A program made the translations under genes and the position numbers. Shown here in pieces: positions 7,675 through 17,146 of a stretch of DNA of 64,000 nucleotides (positions within the stretch are counted from its first letter, which is position 1; the number at the start of each line of letters is the position of its first letter). The notes under the pieces were generated by a model. The model worked only from the letters and a program-made list of their open reading frames with translations, was not told the DNA's origin and did not search any database. Origin of the DNA: Bifidobacterium colobi (GTDB lineage: Bacteria; Actinomycetota; Actinomycetes; Actinomycetales; Bifidobacteriaceae); assembly GCF_018555455.1 (NCBI RefSeq), contig NZ_JAFEJU010000006.1, forward strand, positions 50,980-114,979. Direction: 5' to 3'.

Positions 7675-9351
7675 TCACTCGCTCAGTGCCTTGTCGACCA
7701 CGAGCTTGGCTTCGTCAAGCACCTTGTCGAGCGCTTCAGGGCTCTCGAAGGACTCGGCGTACACCTTGTAGATGTTCTCGGTGCCGGAAGGACGGGCCGC
7801 GAACCAGTTGTCCTTGGTGGTGACCTTCAGGCCGCCGATCTTGGCGTGGTTGCCCGGAGCCTCGGTGAGCTTGGCGGTGATGTCTTCGCCGGCGAGCTGG
7901 GTGGCGGTCACATCGTCACCGGTGAGCTTGGCGAACTTTTGCTTCTGCTCAAGGGTGGTCGGGGTGTCGACGCGCTTGTACCAGGATTCACCGAAGCGAG
8001 CCACCTGATCCTTGTGCAGTTCAGCCGGGTTCTTGCCGGTCTTGGCGGTGATCTCGGCGGCCAGCAGGTCGGGGATCAGACCATCCTTATCGGTGGTCCA
8101 CACACGACCGTCACGGCGCAGGAAGCTCATACCGGAGCTTTCCTCGCCGCCGAAAGCGACCTCGCCGGTGAACAGCGGCTCGACGAACCACTTGAAGCCG
8201 ACCGGAACCTCAACCAGCTTGGCGTTGATGGAAGCGGCCACACGGTCGATCAGGGAGGAGGAGACCAGCGTCTTGCCGATGCCTGCGCCAGCCGGCCAAT
8301 CCGGACGGTTGCCGCCGAACAGGTATTCCACAACCACGGCGATGTAGTGGTTCGGGTTCATGACGCCCCAGTTCGGGCAGACGATACCGTGACGATCGGC
8401 ATCCGGATCGGTGCCGCCGACCAGATCGTACTTGTCCCATGCGCCGGCGTTGAGCTCGTCGACCAAGCCCTTCATGGCGTACGGGGACGACGGATCCATA
8501 CGAATCTTGCCGTCGTGATCGATGGTCATGAAGCGCCAGGTCGGATCGACCTCAGGACGCACCACGCCGATGTTCAGGCCGTACTTCTCGTTGATGAGCG
8601 GCCAGTAGTTCACGGAAGCGCCGCCGAGCGGGTCGATGCCGAGACGCACGCCGGAGGAACGAATCACATCGAAGTCGATGACGTTCTTCAGATCATCAAC
8701 GTAGTGCTCGCGGAAGTCGAAGCCCTCGACGTACTCGGACTTGATGGCCTCCTCGTACGGCACACGCTTGATGTTCTTGTAGTCGCCGAGCAGCTCGTTG
8801 GCACGAGCAGCGATGGCGTTGGTGGTCTCGGCCGGAGCCGGGCCGCCGGTGACGGGGTCGTACTTGAAGCCACCATCGGTCGGCGGGTTGTGGGACGGGG
8901 TGACGACGATGCCGTCGGCAAGGCCTTCGCCTTCGAAACGCTGGGTGCCGTCAGCCGCACGGTTGTGGGTCAGGATGGCCTGGGAGACCACAGGGGTGGG
9001 CACGAAGTCATCGCGGGAGTCGATGCGCACGTGCACGCCGTTGGCCACGAGCACTTCGATGGCGGTCTTCTTGGCCGGACCGGAGAGCGCGTGGGTGTCG
9101 GAGCCGAGGTACAGCGGGCCGGTGACGCCAGCCTGCTTACGGTATTCGGCGATGGCCTGGGAAATGGCGATGATGTGAGCCTCGTTGAACGAGGTCTTCA
9201 GGGACGATCCGCGGTGGCCGGAGGTGCCGAAGATGACACGCTGCTCGGGAACGGACGGATCGGGGACGAGGTCATAGTACTTGCCGATGACCTCATCGAC
9301 GTTGATCAGATCTGCTGGGGTGGCGGGTAAGCCCGCATTTTTTGCTACCAT
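7675..9351 (-). CDS. pgm: Phosphoglucomutase (alpha-D-glucose phosphate-specific)
   Basis: The enzyme interconverts glucose 1-phosphate and glucose 6-phosphate, feeding the bifid shunt and UDP-glucose synthesis. It is full length for the family (558 residues). The phosphoserine loop FGTSGHRGSS lies near residue 45, the metal-binding loop GTDPDADRHG near 310, the sugar-recognition loop GGEESSGMS near 400, and the phosphate-binding RPSGTEN near 520. This is the Pgm type in which the phosphoserine sits in SGHRG. In this region it complements LNB/galactose catabolism, which yields galactose 1-phosphate and then glucose 1-phosphate. A TTGACA-like element is visible upstream on the minus strand near 9400. 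Confidence 0.95.
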   Translation of the reverse strand: MVAKNAGLPATPADLINVDEVIGKYYDLVPDPSVPEQRVIFGTSGHRGSSLKTSFNEAHIIAISQAIAEYRKQAGVTGPLYLGSDTHALSGPAKKTAIEVLVANGVHVRIDSRDDFVPTPVVSQAILTHNRAADGTQRFEGEGLADGIVVTPSHNPPTDGGFKYDPVTGGPAPAETTNAIAARANELLGDYKNIKRVPYEEAIKSEYVEGFDFREHYVDDLKNVIDFDVIRSSGVRLGIDPLGGASVNYWPLINEKYGLNIGVVRPEVDPTWRFMTIDHDGKIRMDPSSPYAMKGLVDELNAGAWDKYDLVGGTDPDADRHGIVCPNWGVMNPNHYIAVVVEYLFGGNRPDWPAGAGIGKTLVSSSLIDRVAASINAKLVEVPVGFKWFVEPLFTGEVAFGGEESSGMSFLRRDGRVWTTDKDGLIPDLLAAEITAKTGKNPAELHKDQVARFGESWYKRVDTPTTLEQKQKFAKLTGDDVTATQLAGEDITAKLTEAPGNHAKIGGLKVTTKDNWFAARPSGTENIYKVYAESFESPEALDKVLDEAKLVVDKALSE

Positions 9352-9507
9352 GCTTCCCTATTGTGCCACGGATTTCAACGTTTTGGACGCAGCAATGTTA
9401 AGAGTTGTCAACTTTTGTGCGAATGGCAAAACAATGAGGCGGCGACACGCTGATAAAGATGCTCGGGGCCGCTGGAAAAAATGGCAAAACCGGCACAACT
9501 CACACAA

Positions 9508-9551
9508 TGGCCGGTATCGCATCCCGGAATATCCAGAAGCGATACCGGCCA
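9508..9551 (-). terminator. Terminator-like hairpin downstream of glcP
   Basis: A perfect 13-bp inverted repeat (TGGCCGGTATCGC and its complement) surrounds an 18-base loop, 41 bases after the glcP stop codon. No long T-run follows. Confidence 0.6.
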
Positions 9552-9591
9552 TCAGGCGAGGAAAACAGGTTGAGCGGTTAGCTTAAGCGAA

Positions 9592-11097
9592 TCAGTGGCG
9601 GGAAATCTCCTGCTCGATCTCCTCCAGCGACTTGCCCTTGGTTTCAGGCACGAAACGCAGCACGAACGGGATGGAGAGTGCGGCGAACACGCCGAAGATG
9701 GCGAACGGGCCACCCACGTTGTTGCCGAACGCATCCAGCAGCACGAGGAAGAACTGGGAGACGATGAAGTTGCCCAGCCAGTTGGCGGCGGAGCCGAAGG
9801 ATGAGCCGATGCCGCGCACGGACAGCGGGAAGATCTCGCCGATGAGCACCCAGGCGATCGGACCCCAGGAAACCGCGAAACCGAGGATGTAGAAGGCGAT
9901 GAGAATCATGGTCGGCACGGCGAGCACGGCAACGTCACCCACGAAGTTCATCACGGCGAGAATGGCGAGGGAGACGGTCATCACAATGGAGCCGAAGATC
10001 AGCATGCCCTTGCGCGGGAACTTGTCCATGATCATCGTGGCCACGATGGTGGAGACGAAGTTCACCACGCCGATGCCCACGGACACCCAGATGGCATCCG
10101 CCTCAGGGAAGCCGAAGCCCTTGATGAACACCTGCGGCAGGAAGTAGATCACCGAGTTGATGCCCACGAGCTGCTGGAAGAGCATGATGCCGATGGCGGC
10201 GACGAGTGCCGGACGGGCGATGCGGAACAGTTCGCGCACGCCACCCTTGGTGTCCTGAGCGGCAACAGCCTTGATCTCGTCGAGTTCCAGCTGCACCTGA
10301 GCCTGGTCGACATCCTTGCGAATCAGCGTCAGCACCTTGAAGGCGTTGCGCTCGTCACCCTTGTTCACCAAGTAGCGCGGGGATTCCGGCAGCATGATGC
10401 CGCCGATCAGCAGCAGTGCGGCCGGCACCAATGCGGAGCCGAGCATCCAACGCCAATCGCGCGCGCCGAGCAGATTGTGGCCAAGGAAGCCGAGGTTGGA
10501 GGCGTAGGCCAGCAGGATGCCGAACGTGATCATGAGCTGGAACAGTGTGGAGAGCGAGCCGCGGCGCTCCTTCGGCGCGAGCTCGGCCAGATAGGCCGGG
10601 GTGAGGGCGGATGCGGCACCCACGGCGAGGCCCAGGATGATGCGGGCGGCGACCATCATCAGGAAGCCGGTGGCGGTGGCGCACATGCCGGAGCCGATGA
10701 GGAACAGGATGGCGGAGACGATGAGCAGCTTCTTGCGGCCGAACTTGTCGGACAGGGCGCCGATGGACAGTGCGCCGGCGCAGGAGCCGATGAGCACCGA
10801 GGAGGTGATGAAGCCGGTCTGGGAGACGCTCAGGCCGAAGTCGGATTCAATCAGCGGGGAAGCGCCGGAGATAATGCCGGTGTCGAAGCCGAACAACATG
10901 CCGCCGAGAGCGCCGAACGTGAAGATGAATGAGCTGTTGAGCGGGAATCGGGAGGAGAATCCGCGAGATTCCGCCGCTTCGATGGTTTCGATGGTGCTGG
11001 TTGCAATGTTCGCCATTGCGTTGGCGCTGTTTTCGAGCGCCTCGGTGGCCTCGGATGCCACGTTCGTTGATGCGGCTGTGGTGTTTGCCGTCGTCAT
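9592..11097 (-). CDS. glcP: MFS sugar-proton symporter, glucose permease GlcP
   Basis: This 12-span Major Facilitator Superfamily sugar porter carries the family signatures DKFGRKKLL after TM2, PESPRYLV at the end of the first half and PETKGKSLEEIE at the C-terminus. The short hydrophilic N-terminus is Ala/Thr/Glu-rich. The frame stays open upstream to 11301, but I start at ATG 11097: AAAGGA lies 9 bases before it, and the upstream part overlaps an RNA switch. The location between pgm and a glucose-family PTS matches the glcP locus known in B. longum NCC2705, whose product is a glucose transporter repressed by lactose (recalled literature). The leader carries a RAT/terminator pair, so expression is probably controlled by the BglG-type protein encoded at 13622. 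Confidence 0.88.
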   Translation of the reverse strand: MTTANTTAASTNVASEATEALENSANAMANIATSTIETIEAAESRGFSSRFPLNSSFIFTFGALGGMLFGFDTGIISGASPLIESDFGLSVSQTGFITSSVLIGSCAGALSIGALSDKFGRKKLLIVSAILFLIGSGMCATATGFLMMVAARIILGLAVGAASALTPAYLAELAPKERRGSLSTLFQLMITFGILLAYASNLGFLGHNLLGARDWRWMLGSALVPAALLLIGGIMLPESPRYLVNKGDERNAFKVLTLIRKDVDQAQVQLELDEIKAVAAQDTKGGVRELFRIARPALVAAIGIMLFQQLVGINSVIYFLPQVFIKGFGFPEADAIWVSVGIGVVNFVSTIVATMIMDKFPRKGMLIFGSIVMTVSLAILAVMNFVGDVAVLAVPTMILIAFYILGFAVSWGPIAWVLIGEIFPLSVRGIGSSFGSAANWLGNFIVSQFFLVLLDAFGNNVGGPFAIFGVFAALSIPFVLRFVPETKGKSLEEIEQEISRH

Positions 11098-11186
11098 TGC
11101 TGTCGTTCCTTTCATCGCCGTTGACGGAGTGCGTTCGTCGCGCCCCATGTGCTGCGTGCAGGCAGTACCTCGTTGTGCCACCGAAA

Positions 11187-11288
11187 ACAAAAAAAGACCT
11201 GGAACAACGTGGAACATGCGCATCCAAAACAATAAGCAGCAACAAATGCCGTAGTTGGATATGCAAATTCCACATCGCTCCAGGTCTT
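11187..11288 (-). terminator. Leader terminator upstream of glcP (part of antitermination switch)
   Basis: On the minus strand the outer stem CAAGACCTGGA pairs with TCCAGGTCTT. It is extended inward by TGTGGAA/TTCCACG and ATATCCAA/TTGGATG segments, then followed directly by seven T residues (plus positions 11189-11195). It lies about 90 bases upstream of the glcP start and would stop transcription before the gene. The 5' base of its stem is shared with the RAT element at 11283-11311, so the two structures are mutually exclusive. Confidence 0.82.
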
Positions 11289-11311
11289 GCCTCGTTTCCA
11301 AGTAACAACCC
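11283..11311 (-). promoter_or_regulatory. Ribonucleic antiterminator (RAT) site for a BglG/LicT-family protein
   Basis: Read on the minus strand this 29-base element begins GGGTTGTTACTT and ends GAGGCAAGACC. That reproduces the RAT layout of sac/bgl-type systems (GG-N-TTGTTACT, loop, AGGCAA-ACC). Its 3' end is the 5' arm of the terminator stem. A CAT-domain protein binding here would keep the terminator unfolded. The only such protein encoded in the window is at 13622-14464. The region 11098-11537 contains no credible protein-coding gene. Confidence 0.82.
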
Positions 11312-11537
11312 TGCTACGCAACGTGTGAAGAACAGAATACGACGTTTCCATGCGCGACACTCCGATGACAAGCGAATTTCTGCAATCGTTTGCGGTCTTC
11401 GGCGCACAGCCGAGGCGTGCGCGCTGGTTCGCGAATGACGAAGTCCGTCCAGAGCGAACAGGCTGGGCGGATGGACAAAGCTCGACTCCATGCGAGACAA
11501 TAACGGAAACGCAGGGTATCGGCGAAGGGAGCGAACG

Positions 11538-13565
11538 GTGGCTGCATCGGCAACAATGGCCAAGGCGATTCTCGAAGCCCTCGGCGGGCCGGCAAATATT
11601 CGCGAGCTGACCCACTGCGCCACCCGACTGCATGTCACGCTCGCAGACGAGAGCAAGGCGAACCTGTCTCAGATCGAAGCCATTCCTGGGGTTTTGGGAG
11701 CATTCCCGCGCGCGGGCGGACGCTGTCAGATCATTATCGGCGGTGCGGTTGCCTCGGTGTACGAACACATGATGAGTGCTATGAAATCGGTTGCACCAGC
11801 AGTGCCGGTATTGCCGCGCACGCCGCGCGCGTGGGCCAGCGCAGTGCTTGATTACGTCTCCGATGCTTTCCGCCCGCTACTTGGCGTACTGTTGGGCGCT
11901 TCGATGATTATCGCGCTCGCCAATGCGGCCGTGGCGCTCGGCTTGACCCCGGACGGCAACACCGCGGACGGTTGGCGGGCATTGAGGGCCATCTGGGAAG
12001 TCATGTTCGTGATGCTGCCCATCATGATCGCCACCAACGCCGCGCGAAAACTCAATGTGGATCCGTGGCTCGGCGGCGCAATCATGTCCGCGTTGATGGC
12101 GCCGCAGATCGCCGGACTCCGTGGTGACATCAGCGTGTTTGGCATCGCCATTCCCATCAATGATTACAGCGGCAATGTGTTCGTGCCATTGCTGATGGTC
12201 GCGCTGCTCGCTGTGGTCTACCACGGGTTGAAGCGTGTGATTGCCGACAGCGTGCAATTGGTGTTCGTGCCATTCTGCTCGCTCGTGATTACCTACATGC
12301 TTTCCGTACTGTTCATCGGACCTTTGGGCGTATGGCTTGGTGATGAACTGGGCTCTGGCACCGCTTGGATGAACGCGCACGTGCCCTTCCTGTTTGCGCT
12401 GCTGATTCCCATGCTCTACCCGTTCCTGGTGCCACTTGGCTTGCATTGGCCGCTGAATGCGCTGATGCTGATGAACATTCAGACGTTGGGTTATGACTTT
12501 GTGCAAGGGCCGATGGGCGTGTGGAATTTCGCCTGCTTCGGTGTTACGGCAGGTGTATTGGTACTCGCCATCCGCGAGAAAGACACTGCCATGCGCCAGA
12601 CGTCGCTGAGCGCATTGCTGGCCGGATTGCTCGGCGGGGTTTCCGAACTCAGCCTGTACGGCATCCATGTGCAGCATCGCCGCACCTACCGTTGGCTGCT
12701 CGCCGGGTGTGCGGCCGGAGGATTATCCAGCGCGGTGCTGAGCTGGCTGTTTCCGTCGGTGCTTCCGTCTGGGCAAGTGGTTCATGGTGTTACGACTACG
12801 GCATTTGCGTTCTCGTCGCTGTTGACTATTCCGGTGTTCGATCGCGTGTGGGTGTATGCGCTGTCCATTGCCATCGCGTTCATCATGGCGATGATGCTGA
12901 CGATATTGTTCGACTATCGCACGCCACGCAAGGCAGGCGAGACTGCTGCCTCAGCGCAGCCGACAGCCGGGGCGTCTTCTATCGGAATCGCTGCTGTTGA
13001 TGGTGCTGCCGATGCCGCTCAACGGCGTTGGCATACCGAATCCGCCAACGCCGTTTTCGCGCCCATCGCTGGCACGGTAGTTGGTCTGGAATCGATTGGC
13101 GACCCGGTATTCGCATCCAAGGCGCTGGGCGAGGGCGTTGGCATTAAGCCTCATGATTCGGCCGGCATTGCAGCGGTGCATGCGCCGGTGGGCGGCATCA
13201 TCAAAACCGTGGCCAAAACCGGCCACGCGTTCGGCATCAAAACCGATGATGGCGTTGAAGTACTGGTGCACATCGGATTGGATACCGTAGATATGAACGG
13301 TGAGGGATTCACTGTGCAGGTCGCCAAAGGAGACCGCGTTGCTGCCGGCGATATGCTGCTGAGCGTGGACTTTGCGGCGATAACTCGTGCCGGTCATAAT
13401 CCTGTTGTGGTGGTGACCGTGGTCAATACGATGGCGATGACTGCGGTGGTGCCATTGCTTGCGCCGATGGACAATCACCATACGGATAGCCGCGATAGTG
13501 GCGGGCAGCAGGGCAAACCGCGCGTGGTGACAGCTGGTGAACCTATTATCGATGTAGAGCGTTAG
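11538..13565 (+). CDS. PTS glucose/beta-glucoside family EIIBCA permease
   Basis: The product is a fused phosphotransferase permease. An EIIB domain (residues ~1-85) has the phospho-Cys in LTHCATRLHV. An EIIC membrane domain (about 95-450, ten or so spans) has the family motif near GLHWPLNALM. An EIIA(Glc) domain (~500-640) begins VFAPIAGTVVGLESI and has the active His in VLVHIGLDTV. It imports and phosphorylates a sugar, probably glucose in view of its locus. I chose GTG 11538 because AAGGGAG lies about 6 bases upstream; the frame also allows 11490. The antiterminator gene follows 56 bases later, forming a PTS-sensor/regulator pair. No RAT site was found just upstream of this gene itself. 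Confidence 0.9.
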   Translation: MAASATMAKAILEALGGPANIRELTHCATRLHVTLADESKANLSQIEAIPGVLGAFPRAGGRCQIIIGGAVASVYEHMMSAMKSVAPAVPVLPRTPRAWASAVLDYVSDAFRPLLGVLLGASMIIALANAAVALGLTPDGNTADGWRALRAIWEVMFVMLPIMIATNAARKLNVDPWLGGAIMSALMAPQIAGLRGDISVFGIAIPINDYSGNVFVPLLMVALLAVVYHGLKRVIADSVQLVFVPFCSLVITYMLSVLFIGPLGVWLGDELGSGTAWMNAHVPFLFALLIPMLYPFLVPLGLHWPLNALMLMNIQTLGYDFVQGPMGVWNFACFGVTAGVLVLAIREKDTAMRQTSLSALLAGLLGGVSELSLYGIHVQHRRTYRWLLAGCAAGGLSSAVLSWLFPSVLPSGQVVHGVTTTAFAFSSLLTIPVFDRVWVYALSIAIAFIMAMMLTILFDYRTPRKAGETAASAQPTAGASSIGIAAVDGAADAAQRRWHTESANAVFAPIAGTVVGLESIGDPVFASKALGEGVGIKPHDSAGIAAVHAPVGGIIKTVAKTGHAFGIKTDDGVEVLVHIGLDTVDMNGEGFTVQVAKGDRVAAGDMLLSVDFAAITRAGHNPVVVVTVVNTMAMTAVVPLLAPMDNHHTDSRDSGGQQGKPRVVTAGEPIIDVER

Positions 13566-13621
13566 CAAATAGTGCAGCAATCGCATCATCGGCAACAGCA
13601 ACCAACGAGGGGAGGTGCGTG

Positions 13622-14464
13622 ATGGAAATACTGAGAGTATTCAACAACAACGTCGTGCTTGCCAAAGACGGCAATGGAGGCGAAGTAATTCTCACCGGCC
13701 GTGGTCTTGGATTCCAAGCCAAACCCGGGCAGTCGGTTGACGCATCGAAGATCGTGCGCACCTTCGTGCCTGCGGACGGGCGAGACCCCGATCATCTGGC
13801 GCAGATGCTGTCGGATATCGACCCGGAGATTATTCGCATTGTGGTGGATGCCATGAAGGACAGCGGTTTGGGGGAACGTGAGCTTGGCAGCACCACGCTG
13901 GTGATGGCGCTCGCCGACCATATCGCCGGTGCCATTGCGCGGCAGCAGCGCGGCATTGCCGTCGAATATCCGCTGGTCGGTGAAATCAGCAACCTGTATC
14001 CCAAGGAATATGAGCAGGGGTGCGTGTTGCTCAAGGCCATCAATGGCAGGCTTAGTCAGCCATTACCAGCCGGTGAGGAGACTTCGCTCGCCATGCATCT
14101 GGTGAACGCCGGCTTCGCCACGGGAGATTTGACCTATACATACACGATGACCGGTGTGATTCAGCAGATGCTCGATATCATCGAGCATGCGTACGGGTTG
14201 AAGCTCGACCGCGAATCGGTGAATGTAGGCCGATTCATCACCCATTTGCGGTACCTGTTCATTCGCATCCATCAGAACAAGCAGCTTGCCGACGAGCCGG
14301 CGCCGATTATCAATGCGATTCGCGATGCCTATCCCGAAGCACTGCGCTGCGCATCGACCATCGGCCGACTACTGGAATTGCGATTGGACGCGGACGTAAG
14401 CGAAGATGAAGTGGCTTACCTGGCCATGCATGTGGCGCGAGTCACCGCTGATGCTCGGCGGTAG
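13622..14464 (+). CDS. BglG/LicT-family transcription antiterminator
   Basis: An N-terminal CAT RNA-binding domain (about residues 1-55, beginning MEILRVFNNNVVLAKD) is followed by two PTS regulation domains. All four expected regulatory histidines appear to be present: ALADHIAG and SLAMHLVNA in PRD1, FITHLRYLF and YLAMHVARV in PRD2. PTS proteins phosphorylate these to set activity. ATG 13622 is preferred because GGAGG sits six bases upstream; GTG 13619 is too close. Its RNA target is probably the RAT site in the glcP leader at 11283-11311, which would couple glucose PTS flux to synthesis of a non-PTS glucose permease. Confidence 0.92.
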   Translation: MEILRVFNNNVVLAKDGNGGEVILTGRGLGFQAKPGQSVDASKIVRTFVPADGRDPDHLAQMLSDIDPEIIRIVVDAMKDSGLGERELGSTTLVMALADHIAGAIARQQRGIAVEYPLVGEISNLYPKEYEQGCVLLKAINGRLSQPLPAGEETSLAMHLVNAGFATGDLTYTYTMTGVIQQMLDIIEHAYGLKLDRESVNVGRFITHLRYLFIRIHQNKQLADEPAPIINAIRDAYPEALRCASTIGRLLELRLDADVSEDEVAYLAMHVARVTADARR

Positions 14465-14497
14465 TCCTGCTTGTGTGTCCCATGAGGGAGGGCGACC

Positions 14498-15676
14498 CTA
14501 TTTGATCGGCTCCAGAATGCTCGTTGTCTCCGCGAAATCGGATGTGGCGTTCGCCGCGGCAACCTGAGCGGTCTTCAACGTGGATGTATCCGGAACGCGC
14601 ACAATCAAGGCGCGCTGGTCCACAGAGAAACGGATGTGCTTGGTTTCCGGCAACATATCGCCATCCACCTGCGCCTTAGCCGGCTTCTCAAGCGTGATTT
14701 CCGCGGTGATGCCTTGCACCTGTTCCACGGTGGAATTCGTGGACAGTGGGTTCTGTTCAGGCTTGCCGGTGATGGTCTGGTGCACCACATCGCCGAACAG
14801 GTTCGCCCAGCCCAGAATGCCGCCGGTGGTGTCGATGATTTCGAAATCAAGGATGCCGTCGTCGTACGAGGCGGCGGGCATCAGTGAAAACACTGGGATC
14901 TGGCCGCAGTTGCCGGCCATAATCGTACGAAAATCAAGGTTTTTGATGGAATGGGTGGAACCATCGGCGCTGGTGATGGTGAGGTTGCCGCGGAACTTCG
15001 GCGCGAACAGGTTCTTGATGCCGCCCACGAAGTAAGCAAGCCAGCTGATGTTGGCCTTCAATGCCGGGTCGGTGTCATCGATCATGGCGGCATCGAAACC
15101 AATGCCGGCGATGATGAGGAACGCGTGGCCGTGATCGTCTTCAGGATGGTCGAGCAGACGGAGACGACCCATGTCCACCAAACGAGAGCCGTGGGAGGTG
15201 GCTACGGTTAGCGCGGCATCGATATCGTCCACGGGAATGCCCATATTGCGGGCGAACAGGTTGCCGGTGCCGATAGGAATGATGCCCAGCGCATGGCCGG
15301 TGCCGGACACCGCGCTCGCCACCGTGCGCACCGTGCCGTCGCCGCCGACGGCGATGACCACATCGGCACCATCCTCGAGCGCCTCCAATGCGCAGGCGCG
15401 ACCATCCTTATCAAGCTGAGTATCGTAGAACCGAATGCGATTCAGACCTTTGGCGCGGCAGAACTCCTGAATATGCAGGCGCTGAGTGGCTGCCTGCGGC
15501 TTCGAAGGATTGATAACAAAGGCATACTGCACCTCATCATCCCTACGCTTCTCCAGTGTTTCAGCGAGCCTGCGGCGTCGCTCGGCGCGCACGGACAGCG
15601 CGATGGCTGTAATGAATCCGGCGAGCAGGAGCACTGCGGCGATAACAATAAGCACTGTGAACGTGGACTGAGGCAT
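14498..15676 (-). CDS. Diacylglycerol kinase-like lipid kinase, membrane-anchored
   Basis: An N-terminal transmembrane span (TVLIVIAAVLLLAGFITAIA) is followed by a DAGK/sphingosine-kinase catalytic domain. The domain has the nucleotide loop VVIAVGGDGTVRTV, the conserved GIIPIGTGNLFARNMGIP, and the C-terminal lipid-binding half. It probably phosphorylates a lipid such as diacylglycerol or undecaprenol; the substrate cannot be told from sequence. The frame extends to a GTG at 15745. I prefer ATG 15676, preceded by AGGA and starting directly with the membrane segment. It is divergent from serS. Confidence 0.78.
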   Translation of the reverse strand: MPQSTFTVLIVIAAVLLLAGFITAIALSVRAERRRRLAETLEKRRDDEVQYAFVINPSKPQAATQRLHIQEFCRAKGLNRIRFYDTQLDKDGRACALEALEDGADVVIAVGGDGTVRTVASAVSGTGHALGIIPIGTGNLFARNMGIPVDDIDAALTVATSHGSRLVDMGRLRLLDHPEDDHGHAFLIIAGIGFDAAMIDDTDPALKANISWLAYFVGGIKNLFAPKFRGNLTITSADGSTHSIKNLDFRTIMAGNCGQIPVFSLMPAASYDDGILDFEIIDTTGGILGWANLFGDVVHQTITGKPEQNPLSTNSTVEQVQGITAEITLEKPAKAQVDGDMLPETKHIRFSVDQRALIVRVPDTSTLKTAQVAAANATSDFAETTSILEPIK

Positions 15677-15810
15677 GATTCCTATTTGTAGTGGCAGATG
15701 GGCCGCTTCGACTAGTGCCACGCCGTTCGTGAACATTTCCTGCACGGTTGGTGAGATTAATGCGGCAGATGGTCTGCCACGTGTCGGCTTACGGCGGTAG
15801 TGTTAGGCGC

Positions 15811-17097
15811 ATGCTTGATATTCAATTCATCCGTGAACACACTGATATCGTCAAGGAATCCCAGCGTAAGCGCGGCGAGTCCGTGGAACTCGTCGACGAA
15901 GTGCTCTCCTCCGATACCGCACGTCGTGAAGCACTGAAGGCCTTCGAAGAGGCCCGTGCCCAGCAGAAGGAAATCGGCAAGAAGGTTGCCGCCGCTCCGG
16001 CCGACGAAAAGGCCAAGCTGATCGCTGAAACCAAGGAACTCTCACAGAAGGTCGCCGAGTACAAGTCCAAGGCCGATTCCGCAGCCGAGGAATACACCAC
16101 CGCCATGTGGAAGCTCTCCAACATCGTGGAGCCGGAAGCTCCTGAAGGTGGCGAGGATGATTACGTGGTGGTCAAGAAGGTTGGCCAGATTCGTGACTTC
16201 GCCGCTGAAGGCTTCGAACCGAAGGATCATCTGACCCTCGGCACCGAGGTAGCCGGCATCGATATGCGCCGTGGCGTGAAGGTTGGCGGCTCCCGCTTCT
16301 ACTTCCTGCGCGGTGCTGTGGCCCGTATGCAGATCGCCATGCTGACCATGGCTGTGGATCAGGCCGAGGAGCACGGATTCGTGTTGGCCATCACCCCGAC
16401 TCTGGTGCGTCCTGAGGTCATGCGCGGCACCGGCTTCCTGAACTCCCACGCTGACGAGATCTACCGTCTGCGCGAGCCCGATGACCAGTACCTGGTCGGT
16501 ACCTCCGAAGTGGCTCTGGCCGGCATGCACGAGAACGAGATTCTCGACCTCGGCGACGGCCCGCTGCGTTACTGCGGCTGGAGCTCCTGCTACCGTCGTG
16601 AGGCCGGTGCCGCAGGTAAGGATACTTCCGGCATCATCCGCGTCCACCAGTTCGACAAGGTGGAGATGTTCGTCTACGCCAAGCAGGAGGACTCCTACAA
16701 GGAGCATGAGCACCTGCTGGCCATGGAGCAGGAGATGCTCGCCAAGGTCGAGGTGCCGTATCGCATCATCGATACCGCTGCCGGCGATCTCGGCTCTTCC
16801 GCCGCCCGTAAGTTCGACTGCGAGGCTTGGGTGCCGACCCAGGGCCGTTACCGCGAGCTGACCTCCACCTCCAACTGCACCGAATACCAGGCTCGTCGTC
16901 TGAACATTCGTGAGCGTATGGAAGACGGCAACACCCGCCCGGTCTCCACGCTGAACGGCACGCTGGCCACCACCCGTTGGCTGGTCGCCATTCTCGAGAA
17001 CCACCAGCAGAAGGACGGTTCCATCGAGATTCCGAAGGCCATGCGTCCGTACATGGGTGGCAAGGAAGTCATCGAACCCACGAAGTGGGAGGCCTGA
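15811..17097 (+). CDS. serS: Seryl-tRNA synthetase
   Basis: This class II synthetase charges tRNA-Ser. It begins MLDIQFIREHTDIV and has the long antiparallel coiled-coil arm (about residues 25-105) that grips the tRNA-Ser variable arm. Class II motif 2 (CYRREAGAAGKDTSGIIRVHQFDKVE region) and motif 3 near the C-terminus (NGTLATTRWLVAILE) are present. Length (428 residues) is normal. The open frame extends upstream to 15748, but ATG 15811 matches the family start. A tRNA-Ser gene follows about 200 bases downstream. Confidence 0.96.
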   Translation: MLDIQFIREHTDIVKESQRKRGESVELVDEVLSSDTARREALKAFEEARAQQKEIGKKVAAAPADEKAKLIAETKELSQKVAEYKSKADSAAEEYTTAMWKLSNIVEPEAPEGGEDDYVVVKKVGQIRDFAAEGFEPKDHLTLGTEVAGIDMRRGVKVGGSRFYFLRGAVARMQIAMLTMAVDQAEEHGFVLAITPTLVRPEVMRGTGFLNSHADEIYRLREPDDQYLVGTSEVALAGMHENEILDLGDGPLRYCGWSSCYRREAGAAGKDTSGIIRVHQFDKVEMFVYAKQEDSYKEHEHLLAMEQEMLAKVEVPYRIIDTAAGDLGSSAARKFDCEAWVPTQGRYRELTSTSNCTEYQARRLNIRERMEDGNTRPVSTLNGTLATTRWLVAILENHQQKDGSIEIPKAMRPYMGGKEVIEPTKWEA

Positions 17098-17146
17098 TTT
17101 CATCAGGTCTGCCGTTGCCTCTTGCGACGCGCGCGACGCTATCGCC

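Noticed and set aside
7621..9330. 569-residue open frame on the plus strand opposite pgm
   Set aside because: It is a long shadow frame; pgm on the minus strand has clear catalytic motifs and codon use.
11098..11301. N-terminal extension of the glcP frame
   Set aside because: It would translate the RAT/terminator leader; the downstream ATG has a proper ribosome-binding site.
15677..15745. Longer start of the diacylglycerol-kinase-like gene (GTG 15745)
   Set aside because: No convincing ribosome-binding site; the downstream ATG places the membrane span at the N-terminus. Not fully excluded.
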